From Siniperca chuatsi (taxonomy: Eukaryota; Chordata; Actinopteri; Centrarchiformes; Sinipercidae): a stretch of DNA of 64,000 nt. Positions within the stretch are counted from its first letter, which is position 1, and each line of letters begins with the position of its first letter. This document shows, one piece after another, positions 37,688 to 49,502 of the stretch. The translations under genes and the position numbers were made by a program. The stretch lies in the NCBI RefSeq assembly GCF_020085105.1, contig NC_058047.1, forward strand, positions 3,291,001-3,355,000. The letters run 5' to 3'. The notes beneath the pieces are model-generated. The model made no database searches, was not told the DNA's origin, and worked only from the letters and a program-made list of their open reading frames with translations.

Positions 37688-38049
37688 AGCTACAAGGAAA
37701 CCTTGCAGAAATCTGTACTGGTTTCTGGGTGAGGATGCTTGTCCTTTAATCACTTACTGAATGCACCAGTTATCCAACATGTCCAAACCACTGGTGCGAA
37801 GAGGAAATCTTGTTATGAACCTAAACTGTGCCACTTACAGCAGGCAGGGGTTTTAAGTTCCAGTGTGATTAAACCAGTTTCACATTAAAACACGAGCTAA
37901 AAGACATCAGAGCTGAAACCCTGAAATGTCTGGGGAGTGTATCCCTGTGTTATCCTTTCCAGATGCTTCTGGCAGCACACCAGCGAAATCCACTCGGAGT
38001 GAGCTCTCATCACCGCTGGACTCAGGTTTCCACCCACTATGTGTGCTCC

Positions 38050-38800
38050 TGCTAGTCCTCCAGTCCACGACAGCAAAGGCAGCACAGCCCGGTTTTAAAT
38101 GTAGCTTGGGCAGCAGCCGCCGCGTCGTCGCCGCCTGCTGCTGCTGCTGCTGGGGCGGCAAACAAGATGTAGCGACCCCACTCCTGGCTTCGGAAAAAAT
38201 AAAGTCAGTGCGAGCGACAAAGACGCCGAGTTATGTAATGACGAGTCGGACAAATACCCGGAGGTGGGTGCAGCGGGGCGGCGGAGAGGAGGACGGGCAT
38301 CGGCGGGCGCCCTGTGGCGGCTTCACGGAGACGGAGAGACGCGCGGACGGGAGAGCACGGAGCAGCCGCGGCGAGAACCGTGTGCGCTCCCATCCGCCGA
38401 ACCATTCTGCTCTCACCTCACACACTCCTCCTTCCAGAGCGCATCACCCCGCCGACAGCCTGCATTATCCCACCCAGTCACCCGTTTGGAGTAGCCGTAC
38501 TGAGGCGTGCGGGGTTGTGGTGGTACGCGTTAATTGCCCCAGCTGCTCCTCGCTCGGGATCCGTCTCTCTCTGCCTGCGCGTCTCCACAGCTCCAACGCC
38601 AGAGGTCCTGAGAGGAAATTAGGGCTAGCAGACCGGAAAAGCTTGATCAGATTTTTTTTTTTTCCCTTTCTGTGCTGTAGTATATCTGAGGGAGGATGAG
38701 GGGAGTGGAGAGAGAGTCGTAGCGGAGAGCCAGAGAAGGAGAGGCGGCAGAGAGCAGAGCGACCTCCGCGGGTCTCCAGGAGATCTGCAGCTTCGGAGGA
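38050..38800 (-). promoter_or_regulatory. CpG-rich segment, probable plcg1 promoter / 5' UTR exon
   Basis: A locally CpG-dense, GC-rich block in an otherwise AT-rich window, with GCCGCCGCGTCGTCGCCGCC and a (CTG)6 run at 38135-38152. On the minus strand GTGTGTGAG|GTGAGAGC (exon side ends at 38417) is a very good splice donor, so a non-coding first exon ending there could splice to the acceptor just before the plcg1 ATG. The exact start site is not determinable. A 257-codon plus-strand open frame here is explained by GC content and shows no recognisable protein. Confidence 0.5.
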
Positions 38801-41800
38801 AGGAATGGAGATTTTATTTATTAACTCTGCGAGTGATGAGTCGAGTCAAGAGGTCAAGTGGGGTTCAAACCACAAAGATCACTAACACGTCAGACAGTCA
38901 CAGCTGCAGCAACAAATCATTTCAACAAAATACAGTGGATCACTTTGGGAGGCAAAGCTTTTCTCCTTGTTTTATTTTGGTGCCAGATTAGATTTCCAGA
39001 ATATAAGAAGAAACATTGTATTATTATTATCATTATTATTATTATTATTATTATTATGCATAATAATAATAATAGGCCATACAAAAATAATAATAGAAAA
39101 GACCTTGAGTTTGGATTATGTTTCATTTGTTTGATGTTTTGGTTTTGTTTCAAAGGTCAAAAATGAACTTTAACACTGTAATTATAATAGTAACAATATT
39201 AGAAATGTAATGGAAAGCTCAATGACTGCTCAAAGTGTCCTGGAAAATAAAACGTGAAGCTGACAGAAATATAAAAATAAGTGTTGAATGAGCCATATAT
39301 TTTTTTTAAACCTTTCAATAATCCCAGAAGGCTTTTAAAGAAATACATCATCTGAAACTGTGTTGTCAAATTTGTGAATTTCTTCCAAATATAATACATT
39401 CTCGTCATCAGTTTGTATTGCATAAGGCCTGATGTTTGCAGCATTATGAGGAACAATAACACTTGTGTTAAAGCTGAAAGTTGACTTGTTGTGGTTGTTT
39501 GCAAACGTGAATCCTGAAGTGCCCTTGAGCAAGACTCCCTCCCAGATTCAGCAGGACTGAATGTACACTGTCTATGCTTGTGAAGTTCCTGGAGGAGGAA
39601 ATCTCTCCATGAATATTGTCACATAATCATTTAAATACAAAGAATTTAAGTCTGCAAGAGACTTGAATGGTGTGATAAATAGCGGTGGAAAGTAACTGAG
39701 TACATTTACTCGCGTGTTGTGCTTAAGTACAACATGAACGTACTTTCCATTTTATACTACTTTATACTTCGACTCCACTGCTTTTCAAAGGTAAATATTG
39801 TAGTACGGAAACCATCAGTTGATTAGCTGATGGACAGAAACTGAACTCATAATCGTTTTAGTTGTATATCAAGCAAAAAGTCCAAAAAAGATATAGTTTC
39901 CAGCTTTGCAAAGGTTGAGGTTTTGCACCTTTATATTGTTGTAAATTGAATATTTAGGGGGTTTGGACTGTTGTTCAAACAAATTAAGGAATTTGAAGAT
40001 ATTATTTTGGCTCTAGGAACTTTTAATGGGCATGTTTTTATGATTTTTTTGACATTTTATAGACTAATATAGTCTATTAATAATATTAACTGATGGTGTA
40101 AGTGATAAATATTGCCCTTCTTACTCCACTACATTTATTTTGACAGCTATAGTTATTTTGCAGATTAGGATTAGATGCATCTTAAAAAATACAATGAATA
40201 ATGTTCAATAGTTAAAATTAGCTTCTCCTCCACCAGCTACAAGATTAAAATGCTGCTTATGTGTTAATGCGTAAAGCACAATTCAATAATATATGTTTAC
40301 ACGTATATGGCCATAATGAGTATTTTTACTTTTTGATAATTATATTTGACTGATAAATGCAGGAAGGCAGGACTTTTTCCAGTGAGTACGTTTACATTGT
40401 GTTACTGCTACTTTTACTCAAGTAAAAGTTCTGAGTACTTCTTCCAGCGCTGATGATGAATATCCACTCTGCTCTGAGGCTGTAAGAGGACAAAAGAAGG
40501 CTCTGAGTGAGTGTGGACTGTGTGAGATTCACCCCGACTGTTGGCCACCTCAGCGAGATGAGACAGTCATGGATGACATCACAGCCTCTCCATGTCTAAT
40601 CAGCTCCATATGTCTGCTGGGTGTACTATACACTGGTCAGCGGCAGCCAATCAGAATTCAAGGAAACACTTCTCACATGTCCTTCAGCGGAAAGGCGGGG
40701 GGGGGGGTTCACGACAGAGTGGAGAGGGATGAAGAGGAATGTGTAGCGCTTCAGTCAATCATTGAACCCTCCTAAACTCGATTTCAAGTCCAAACTAAGT
40801 CAAACACAAACTGGACAAGAGCAAATACCACACACAGGACAAGTGTGCACTATCAGGAGGTTTGGCCTGCCTGTAAAACTCAAAATATATGAACTGCAAG
40901 AAGTTTTAAATTCCAAAAAAATGCACCTGGGACAGGATGATTGTGACATGTGAGCAATAAGTTGATAGCGCAGCACTTTATGTGAACTATTTCAAAGCCA
41001 CTATATGTAGAAGTAACATGCAATGGTGGCAATTTTTAAAAGATATTCTGATGGCATACGTTTTGTTTGAAGAAAAGTGGGACAATACTGGTGAAAATTA
41101 GTGCAGTTTTGTAGCAGTTTGCATTACAATCTTCTGCCGTGAGTCAGAAAAAAAGTGTTTTTTTCTTTTATTTTATCCCAAATTGCTTGTGCAGTTATTT
41201 ACAGACTGAAATCAATTTAAATTAAATCTTTACATTACCGCAGGAGGGCACCAAAGTTGAAAGGTTTCAAAGACACAGAGGTTTTAATACAAACAGCTGC
41301 TGAAAACTACACGAACAAAAGAAGAAACTGATAAACTTCAACAGTAGTATTATTTCAGGTGGTTTAAACATTGGACAATACACAGAATATTGGCAGAAAT
41401 GTAAGCTACATTAATCAATCTTTGGTCACTAGGGGGCAGAAAAACTCAAAACAAGCTGAAAAACGCACAGCATCGACACATTGTGAAGATGTTCTGACTA
41501 TTGTGTTAATAAACAGCAGCCTATTTACACATCCAACAGACACAGAGCAACATTATCATCCCATTGGAGTCGTGTTTGTGTCCAGCTGATCAACGTAAGG
41601 CCAATATTCGCTCTCTCTTAGCTCTGTTTTTGGTCTCCACCAACTCCTGAGGGAAATATCCGGCTCTTTAGCTGCTAAACGCTCCACTGTGTTCACCAGC
41701 TGCTCTCTGACTGTGTCTGTCTGCTGTTTGCTGCTGAGCAGGTCGTGTACAGTGGGTTTATCAGAGCTTGTTTGCTGAAAACAGCTGATTAATGCAGCTT

Positions 41801-42570
41801 TAAGTTTAATAAATGATCCCCATAGACATTGTGACAAGGCAGTGAAAATGAAATGTTTGAGATGCGTCTGAAAGACAAAAGACGGAAGACAAATACTGCA
41901 TGTTTGGGACGTGTACTGTGCCTGTAGTGGGTTTTCAAACTAACAAGTCGGTTCCTTATTTGGTGACTGCAAAACAACTCAGCTTCTCAACTGACACATT
42001 TTAATTGGCAAACATCACAGACTTAGTTTTAATTGCTGTCTGGTATTAGTTTGTGTATTACGACACCCAGTGTTCAGTTTGAGAGAATTAACAGGTTGCA
42101 ATTTTATGTTTTGATTTTTAGCAGTGAGGATCACAGACTGTGCCTTAAACCAAAAGAGAGAGAGAGAGAACAAAGGTCAGGGCCATTTTATAGCTTATCT
42201 AGTCATCCACATCAATCTGTCAATGTAGAAAGTGTGACTGACTGTGCTCCACAGTTACATTATCCATCAATTTCTTCTTTCTTGAAACCATCACAGTTTC
42301 CAGCGGAAAGTAAATCCACAAAGTTAGATGGATGCTCTCTTTATATTTGCTTCCATCTATCCCCGCTGGGCTTTTAATCCCGTTTTATAGACATTACATT
42401 TGAATACACGTTTGTGTATTCCTGTATTTGGAGAGTATGGTGTTTGTTAACACTGTTAGGGTTCATTAGGACCATGCTACAAATGTGCTTTTACTGTGAG
42501 GCACTTTGGAAAAGAGTGTCAATAAAAAGACAACAGGAGATGACAACAGAACAGCTGTCTTGGATTATCT
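38801..42570. other. Intergenic region between naprt and plcg1
   Basis: No gene is visible. The region holds an (ATT)n-type run (39018-39056) followed by its near mirror (39060-39075), a family C element (39685-40455), AT-rich sequence and, close to naprt, its presumed 3' UTR. A minus-strand ATTAAA lies near 42372-42377, about 195 nt past the naprt stop, and could serve as its polyadenylation signal. Confidence 0.6.
39685..40455. repeat. Dispersed 'GTACTT' element (family C), near full length
   Basis: Begins AGCGGTGGAAAGTAACTGAG and ends AAAGTTCTGAGTACTTCTTCCAGCGCT, so the ends are inverted repeats of AGCG(G/C)TGGAA(A)GTA-type. The interior shares TACTCCACTACATTTATTTT, CACCAGCTACAAGATTAAAA and ATGCTGCTTATGTGTTAATG with the other copies. 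It has no coding capacity. Confidence 0.75.
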
Positions 42571-45500
42571 TTAGTTGGCTAAGAGAAGGTTGCTGTTGTT
42601 GGTGCTTCCTCTTCGAATCTCTTTGACCAGGTTGTGGAGTTCCTCTGACAGCGCCACCTGGTGTGAGTGAACGCCACAGATAAGGAAAAACAAATCGAAA
42701 TATATAGCGTATAGTTTCTGGAATTCGGCTTCTGTGTCTGTGAGAAGGTCTGAATTTTTCGGTATTTATGTGTCCGGTACAGATTTTGTGTTTGTGTGTG
42801 AAACTCACTGTGTAAGAGTCTGGCTCCTGCAGCCTCTTATGTCGAGGGTGCAGAGTCTGGAGGGAGCCCTGGACCTTTGCTCTAGTTTCTGCAGCGCTGC
42901 GCAGAGGGTGTGTGACCTATAAAGAGTGGGACACACATTCAGAAAGACTACGCAATGCAATATTGTCTTGTTTTGTACTGTTCAATGGCTCCCAAAACAT
43001 ACATTATGATTTAAGTATGATTCTTTATGGTTTTTAAGGCAGTATAATAGATGTTATTGCTGTGGTTTTTTGTTATTTTAGATGTTGTGCACACTATTAG
43101 TTATCAAACGTTTTTATAGATGTTGCTTCTAAATTTCATACAGTACATGCCCTCTTGTACTTTAAGACCCACAGAAAGGAAATTCGTCTTTTTCGTTGTT
43201 TTATCCTTGATTGTTTTGAACCAGGTACACCACTGTGTTTGTGCTTTTTTGCTACATTTCCCACAATGCCTTTCTGAAACTCCCACACAACATCCTTTTT
43301 TTTTTAAAAGATTTTTTTGGGGCTTTTTGCCTTTATTTGATGGGAACAGCTGAAGAGAGACAGGAAATGTACACGGGGCGCGCGCTCTACCGGGTGAGCT
43401 ACCGGGGAACCCCAACATCCTTGAACTCGCCGCTTTCAGATGTGATTTATGTTAAGTGTAGGGACAGACAGACTTTATGGGTGTGTCCTCCCCATGAAGT
43501 CCAGAGTGTCTACTGCTTTCTGATATATCAAGTCTTTATACAGACTACACTTCTGATAGATGATAACCTGAAAATCGATGGAGCGGAAACAAGCACAACA
43601 ACAAGCTTCACGACACAGCAGCTAGTCTACTAATGTAGGTTATGTTGTGAAGATTTCAATCCTTGAACAGTCACGGTGCATCCTCACCTGTCCTTTGGTA
43701 AACACTTCCTGACGCAGACAGGTGACCTGAGCTGGGGTGACTGAGACAGAGGAGTTATCACACCCGAGAGGGTAACAGCTCAGAGAGACTCCGGCCTCTG
43801 GAGGAGACTCCACAGCGAGACACACCAGGTCCTGAAAAGGATGGCCTGCAAAGGAGAAAAGAGCGAGAAGCTGTGAAAAGTGTACAGGCACACTAGCAGC
43901 CCCGCAAGGCTGTAATGCCCATTATACACGAGGAAACGAAACTGTGGGAAGGATGAAAAATGGAAAATGTTTCTACTCTTACAGCCTTGTGAAGAAAACA
44001 ATGGAACATTTTGTGATGAGGTTGGTGCCAGTAGAAAGGCCATTGTGTTACCTAAATCAGAGGGGTTTATTTTCTGAACAGGACATCTAAACTTGTTGGG
44101 CTCAGCTCCACATTGTCAGAGTTGTCAACTTTCATCAGTCTAAGCTGTACTTAGACTCAGCTCAAATGCTAACATTAGCATCACGGGTGGGTGATGTGAA
44201 TATAATCTGTATATGTAATATGTAATTTTTTATCCTAATATAATAAAAAATAACAGAAATAGAAAAAAACTGAAAACTGTTAATAATAATAATAAAAGTA
44301 GGCAGATGTAATGTCTGCTTTTGGGTAATCCAACAAATTAAATTGCTGAAAAATCAAGGTACTTCAGCTACGGAAGCCCTGAGAGGCAAGTAAAAAATGT
44401 AACTCTGGTGATCCATTTTCTAAGTCTGATCTAAATAGTTTTCATTTTTTTTGTCAGTATCATTGTGAAGTGTTTTTAGTCCTATTTAGGACATGGGGCA
44501 GGGGGGCACTTCAGCCTCTTGTGGCCAAAATTAGTATTACAACAACAAACACTGATCCTAACAAAAACGATGTTTTCAACTTTTTTCACAGATGAAAAGT
44601 ATCTTAGAAAAATTATCCTGGCAAAACCTTTTTTCACCTGTTCTTAAGCCGTAAACACGAGAGAAAACTATTTAGATCAGACTTAGAAAATGGATCACCA
44701 GATTTTTTTTTTCTCACTTGCCTCTCAGGGCTTCTGTATTCATCTCATCGAGATCATATAAAAATCTAATATTGCCACAAAGCAGTCCCGCTCTGAATTC
44801 TCACCCTCAGCATCTACTAGCCTGTAGACAGCTTTCCTGCCGGGGACAGTGCTCTTCTCTGGGTCCTCACTGATCTTCATCCTGGGCCTCCCTCTCACCT
44901 CCACCAGCTGACACACATACAAAAATGTCACCATAAAAATGTTACCATGATAGGAGAAGTGAGTTTGGGGCAGTTGGAGAGACAATTAAGTGCACTTTTG
45001 TCTTAATTGTTACCTTATACACACAGCCCAGAGAGGGTTGTTTTGTGCAGGTGACCAGATGTGTTCCAACACCAACCACATCGATCTCATTCTCCTGAAA
45101 CAATAATAAACAGAACATCAGGAGAAAGGGGGAAAAGCCTGAAGGCAGTAAAGATGACAGACAATTAAATGAGCTTCTTGTTCATCATAAACAATCCACA
45201 TGTTCAGTCAAGTTACCTTCTTGTTAAGCTCTGCCATGCCTTGCTCTGTGATGTTATTGGTCCCAACGATGATCAGTGAATCGAAGGTAGAGATGGAGAA
45301 ACTGTATGAAGCGAACACAAGGAAAAGATGAAAAGGGAACATCAGACGTCTGGAGGAGTAAGATATATTCTCACTGTAGGTTTGAAAGACATACAGATGC
45401 ACACATACAGCATGGCACCTCACTCACTGCTCGCTGCAGAGTCTGAAGACACGACGGACATCAACTGACTGCCGGCAGAGGTCCCCGCTGTCCAGACGAA

Positions 45501-48500
45501 CTCCTACAGGCCTGTAGCCCAGTTCACACAGCGCCAAGGCCACAGCGCAGAAGTTCAGCAGGCCGCTACTGAAATCACACAGAACACACACACACACACA
45601 CACAAATGTCATCATACAAGGTTAGATGAAGAAGATGTTAAAAGTAATGTCACATTGGGTTCTGGGAAATTATAATTTTCCTATATTTTCTAAGAATTAT
45701 TACTTAAACATTTCCTTTTATTGATTAAAAGAAATATGATTGCTCAATAATGAAGGTATCAGTTAGTTACAACCCTAACTGGAGTACACAGTCTTTCCTC
45801 ATGTCCATCTTGGACATTGTGGTGCACTAGTGACACCTGCTGGTACAAATAATTTAGTGCAGCAAAATCCTAAAACGTGATCATGCTCCACTGCTGTAAC
45901 ACAGTGGTGGAAGAAGTACTCAGATCCTTTACTTAAGTCAAAGTAACAATACCACAGTGTAGAAATACTCTTTCACAAGTAAAAGGCATGCATTCATTTT
46001 ACTTAACAAATAGTATAAAAGTATTAGCATCAAAATATATTTAAAGTACAAAAGGTAAAAGTACTCATTATGCAGAATGACCCTTTCAGAATAATATATA
46101 TTATATTACTGGATTATAATCATTGATGCAGCCATGCCTATATCGCTTTAATGTTGCAGCTTGTAATGGTGGAGCTAATTATCTTATATACTGCTGGGTG
46201 GCTCGTGAATTTCTCCCCGGGGATCAATAAAGTCCTATCTTATTTTAACCCACAATAATACACCATCATTTATTTGTTGATTATATTTTGTGTTATTAAT
46301 AGGAATTTGCAAAGTAACTAGTAACGAAATATATCAAATAAATGTAGTGGAATGAAAAGTACAGTACTTTGCTGCGACTTCTAGTTGAGTTGAAATATAA
46401 AGTATCGTAAAATGGAAATACCCAAGTAAAGTACAAGTACCTCAAAATAGTACTTGAGTACAGTACTTGTTAAATGTACTTAGTTTTTTCCACCATTGTG
46501 CAACATACAGTATATATTATTGAAGAAGTTTGAAAGTGGGTAAATTATACACATACTTATGTTTGAGTGACTATTTTAAGTGAAACTGCTGGAAAACAGG
46601 AGGACTGAAATAAACAGGGACAACATTAATGTAGCGTTCTTATACTACAACCTAAAACTCAACACATGCCATATGTCATCGATGGGCATCTGCAGTATCA
46701 AAAGTAACATCACTGGTTACCAGCCAACACTGTAGCTGTCAATCACAGGGAGGAAGTTCTGAGGGTAGGCGGTGGCGTAGGACAAAAAGGCAGCCAACTC
46801 GCCCTCACAGATCTTCCCAGGCTCCACTCCCAGAAGCTCGCACACACGATTCAACCAGCCCTTCGTCAACGAGATGAAGTCAACTGGATCGGGGTCCCCG
46901 TTCACGGCCACCAGAGTCTGAGTGGAAACATGAAACAGGGACATATTATTCAAATTGGGTATTACATATGAAAGCTGAGCAGTAAAATGTCAGATGTCAG
47001 ATTGTCTTTGAATGCACCGACAGAGTTTTAAAAACAGTATGTTTGAAACTGCAGTACTTGACATTAACAACAATGCTACTGTTTTCTGGCACTGTGGCCC
47101 TCGTCACTGTGAGCTCCACGGTCGGCAACATGCTTCCTGCAGTACACACGGGGCCTCCGCTGAGATTTTACACCTCGCCACTGTGCTCAAATTTGACATT
47201 ATTTGTACTGATTTTTTTCTGTTGTCTGTCTGTTCCCATATATGTCGTATTGTAAATGGTGAAGTCAAAAACTATTTTTCCACATCCCTGACAATTAAGT
47301 TCCAAACTTCCAAACTAAATTACTAACTCTGTCCGCAACTGACATTTAAAGACTTTTCAGAAATATTAAATTAGCGTAATTTATATATAATAAATATATA
47401 TAAATATACAGTATATATAAAGAACAAGTGTGTTGTTCTTTAGCTTGAATTTAACAGTTCTTGTTCAAATTATTGTAAATGATCTAAATGATATGATGTC
47501 GTATCAGCGATAAGCTTAGCTCACACCGCTGACTAAACCTTTTGATGTGTGCAAATTACACCACTTACACTGTATGTAGACAGCCGCTTCATGCTAGCCC
47601 TGAAATCCCACCACCCTCTGTGCAGGTGCCCCAACCAGTCATAGGAGTCACAGGGCCATAATCCCTCACTGGCTTCCCACCTGTGAATTATGTTTATTGG
47701 ACTACACACATGAGGTATTGCTGCTGGGAAGTGAACGTAGCTCTCTGCAGTCCATTCTCCAACAATAACATAACTGATAAAGAAATAAAGGCGGTAAAAT
47801 GTTCACTGTGATGGATGAAATCAATCCACTAACTTATTGTATGCTTTGGGTTATGATCGACAATAATGTGAGCAGCCACAATTTGTAGTTAATGAGCTAA
47901 AAATGTGCAAAACATCTGGTATGGTCCTTTAAAGATGACTGGAGCAGAGAACACATACTCACTTGTGGCCAGACCTCCTCCAGGGAGGTAAAGGAAGTGA
48001 CATATGAGTGTGCCATGGTCCCTGCGACGGGGACCCCAAACAGGAAACCAGCCAGAACGTTACTGGTGAGATCGAACCCTGGAAGACAGATTCTAGTGTC
48101 AGTCTGTGGGTGTGTCAGCATTATCAAGAGGCAAACTCAGGACACACTCAGCCTGAGGCAACACACCTGAATAAAGCTCATTTTGGGCCATTTAGAAAAA
48201 TAACTTGCTGCAAATCGTCTCTGTTGGCTCTTGTTCATTTGTTGTTCATATGTTAAGTAAATGCACGGTGGCAGAGCGGCTAAAGCTCCTGCCTCCCAAT
48301 AAGGAGATCGTGGGTTCGATTCCCGGACCAGACCAACATCACACAATCTCTCTGGGTGGAGTCTGCATGTCCTCCCCGTGTTACCGTGGGTTCTCTCCGG
48401 GTTCTCCGGCTTCCTCCCACCGTCCAAAGACATGCATGTGTAGGTTAATTGATAACTCTAAATTGCCCGTATTGAATGACTGTGAGAGTGAATGGTTGTC

Positions 48501-49458
48501 TGTGTCTGTGTTAGCCCTGCGACGAGTTGGCCACTGTCCAGGGTGTACCCTGCCTAAGGCCCAAAGTCACTGGGATAGGCTCCAGTCACCCGCGACCCCT
48601 AACGGGACTAAGCGGTAGAAAATGGATGGATGGATGTTAAGTAAATTTGTAGCTCTGACATTCCTCTTCTCAACTTGTAAAAAAAAAAGTCCTGTTCTTT
48701 ATGTTCACTAATTGTTGGAGACACATTGTGTGAGACTCATTCCCAAATGAAGGTCAAATTAAATCATTCTTTCAAAGGTTTCTCAGCTCTAGGCGTTGAT
48801 AAAGGCTCTTTATGTGGATCCAGGTCCACGTGCCTCCTCTCAGTGAGAACGCCTACATCTATGCGTGATAGTGATAGTTGTTGTAATCCTACCTCAGAGA
48901 GAAATGGCCTGGATGCTTCATACAGACATGAGTAAAAACATTTATCTCAGGCTATCTGTGTTTGTTTTAAAATGAGTTAGAGAAGAAATGTACAGACTTT
49001 TGACATAGTGAGCGTCAGAACATGAATGTTAGGGTTAGGGCAGACCGCACAACACTCACCTCCAATGTGTGTGTATCGTGAGGCAGTGAGCCCTCCATCT
49101 GGTCCCTGAGCCCTCCTGAGGCCCATCTCCAGCAGCTTTCTCCTGGGTCCGGCCGCCAGGCGGAATCGGGCAGCGTTAGTGCACACCAGACTGACACCAG
49201 AGAGGAGGCAGAACAGAAACAGGCTGTTTTATGTCTGGAGCCAAACTTGTATTCAGTGTTATAAAATGCACAGTTTGGTCCGAGAGCTGTGTCTGGCTGA
49301 GTCACGACTGAAGCCGACGTGAAACAGAGGACAGCTTCGACTTCACTGCAGCTTTCTCCCTTTAATTTGGTTATTTAATTTTAGTGTACACACTGTGTAA
49401 CAGTATCACATATATGTATTTTTTTGCATTTGCTTCTTCCAAAGCTACAGTATATGTA

Positions 49459-49502
<44 letters not shown>

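Noticed and set aside
37926..38699. 257-codon plus-strand open frame
   Set aside because: It lies in a CpG-rich promoter-like block, has no recognisable domain, overlaps other open frames there, and has no supporting splice structure.
41556..41837. 93-codon minus-strand open frame between naprt and plcg1
   Set aside because: No splice partners, no recognised domain, and it is surrounded by repeat-like AT-rich sequence.
48266..48330. A functional tRNA gene
   Set aside because: The A and B boxes belong to a SINE head; the body continues into the SINE core and a GGAT tail with target duplication.
49028..49041. Telomere-like GTTAGGGTTAGGG
   Set aside because: Only two units, inside a naprt intron; too short to indicate an interstitial telomere.
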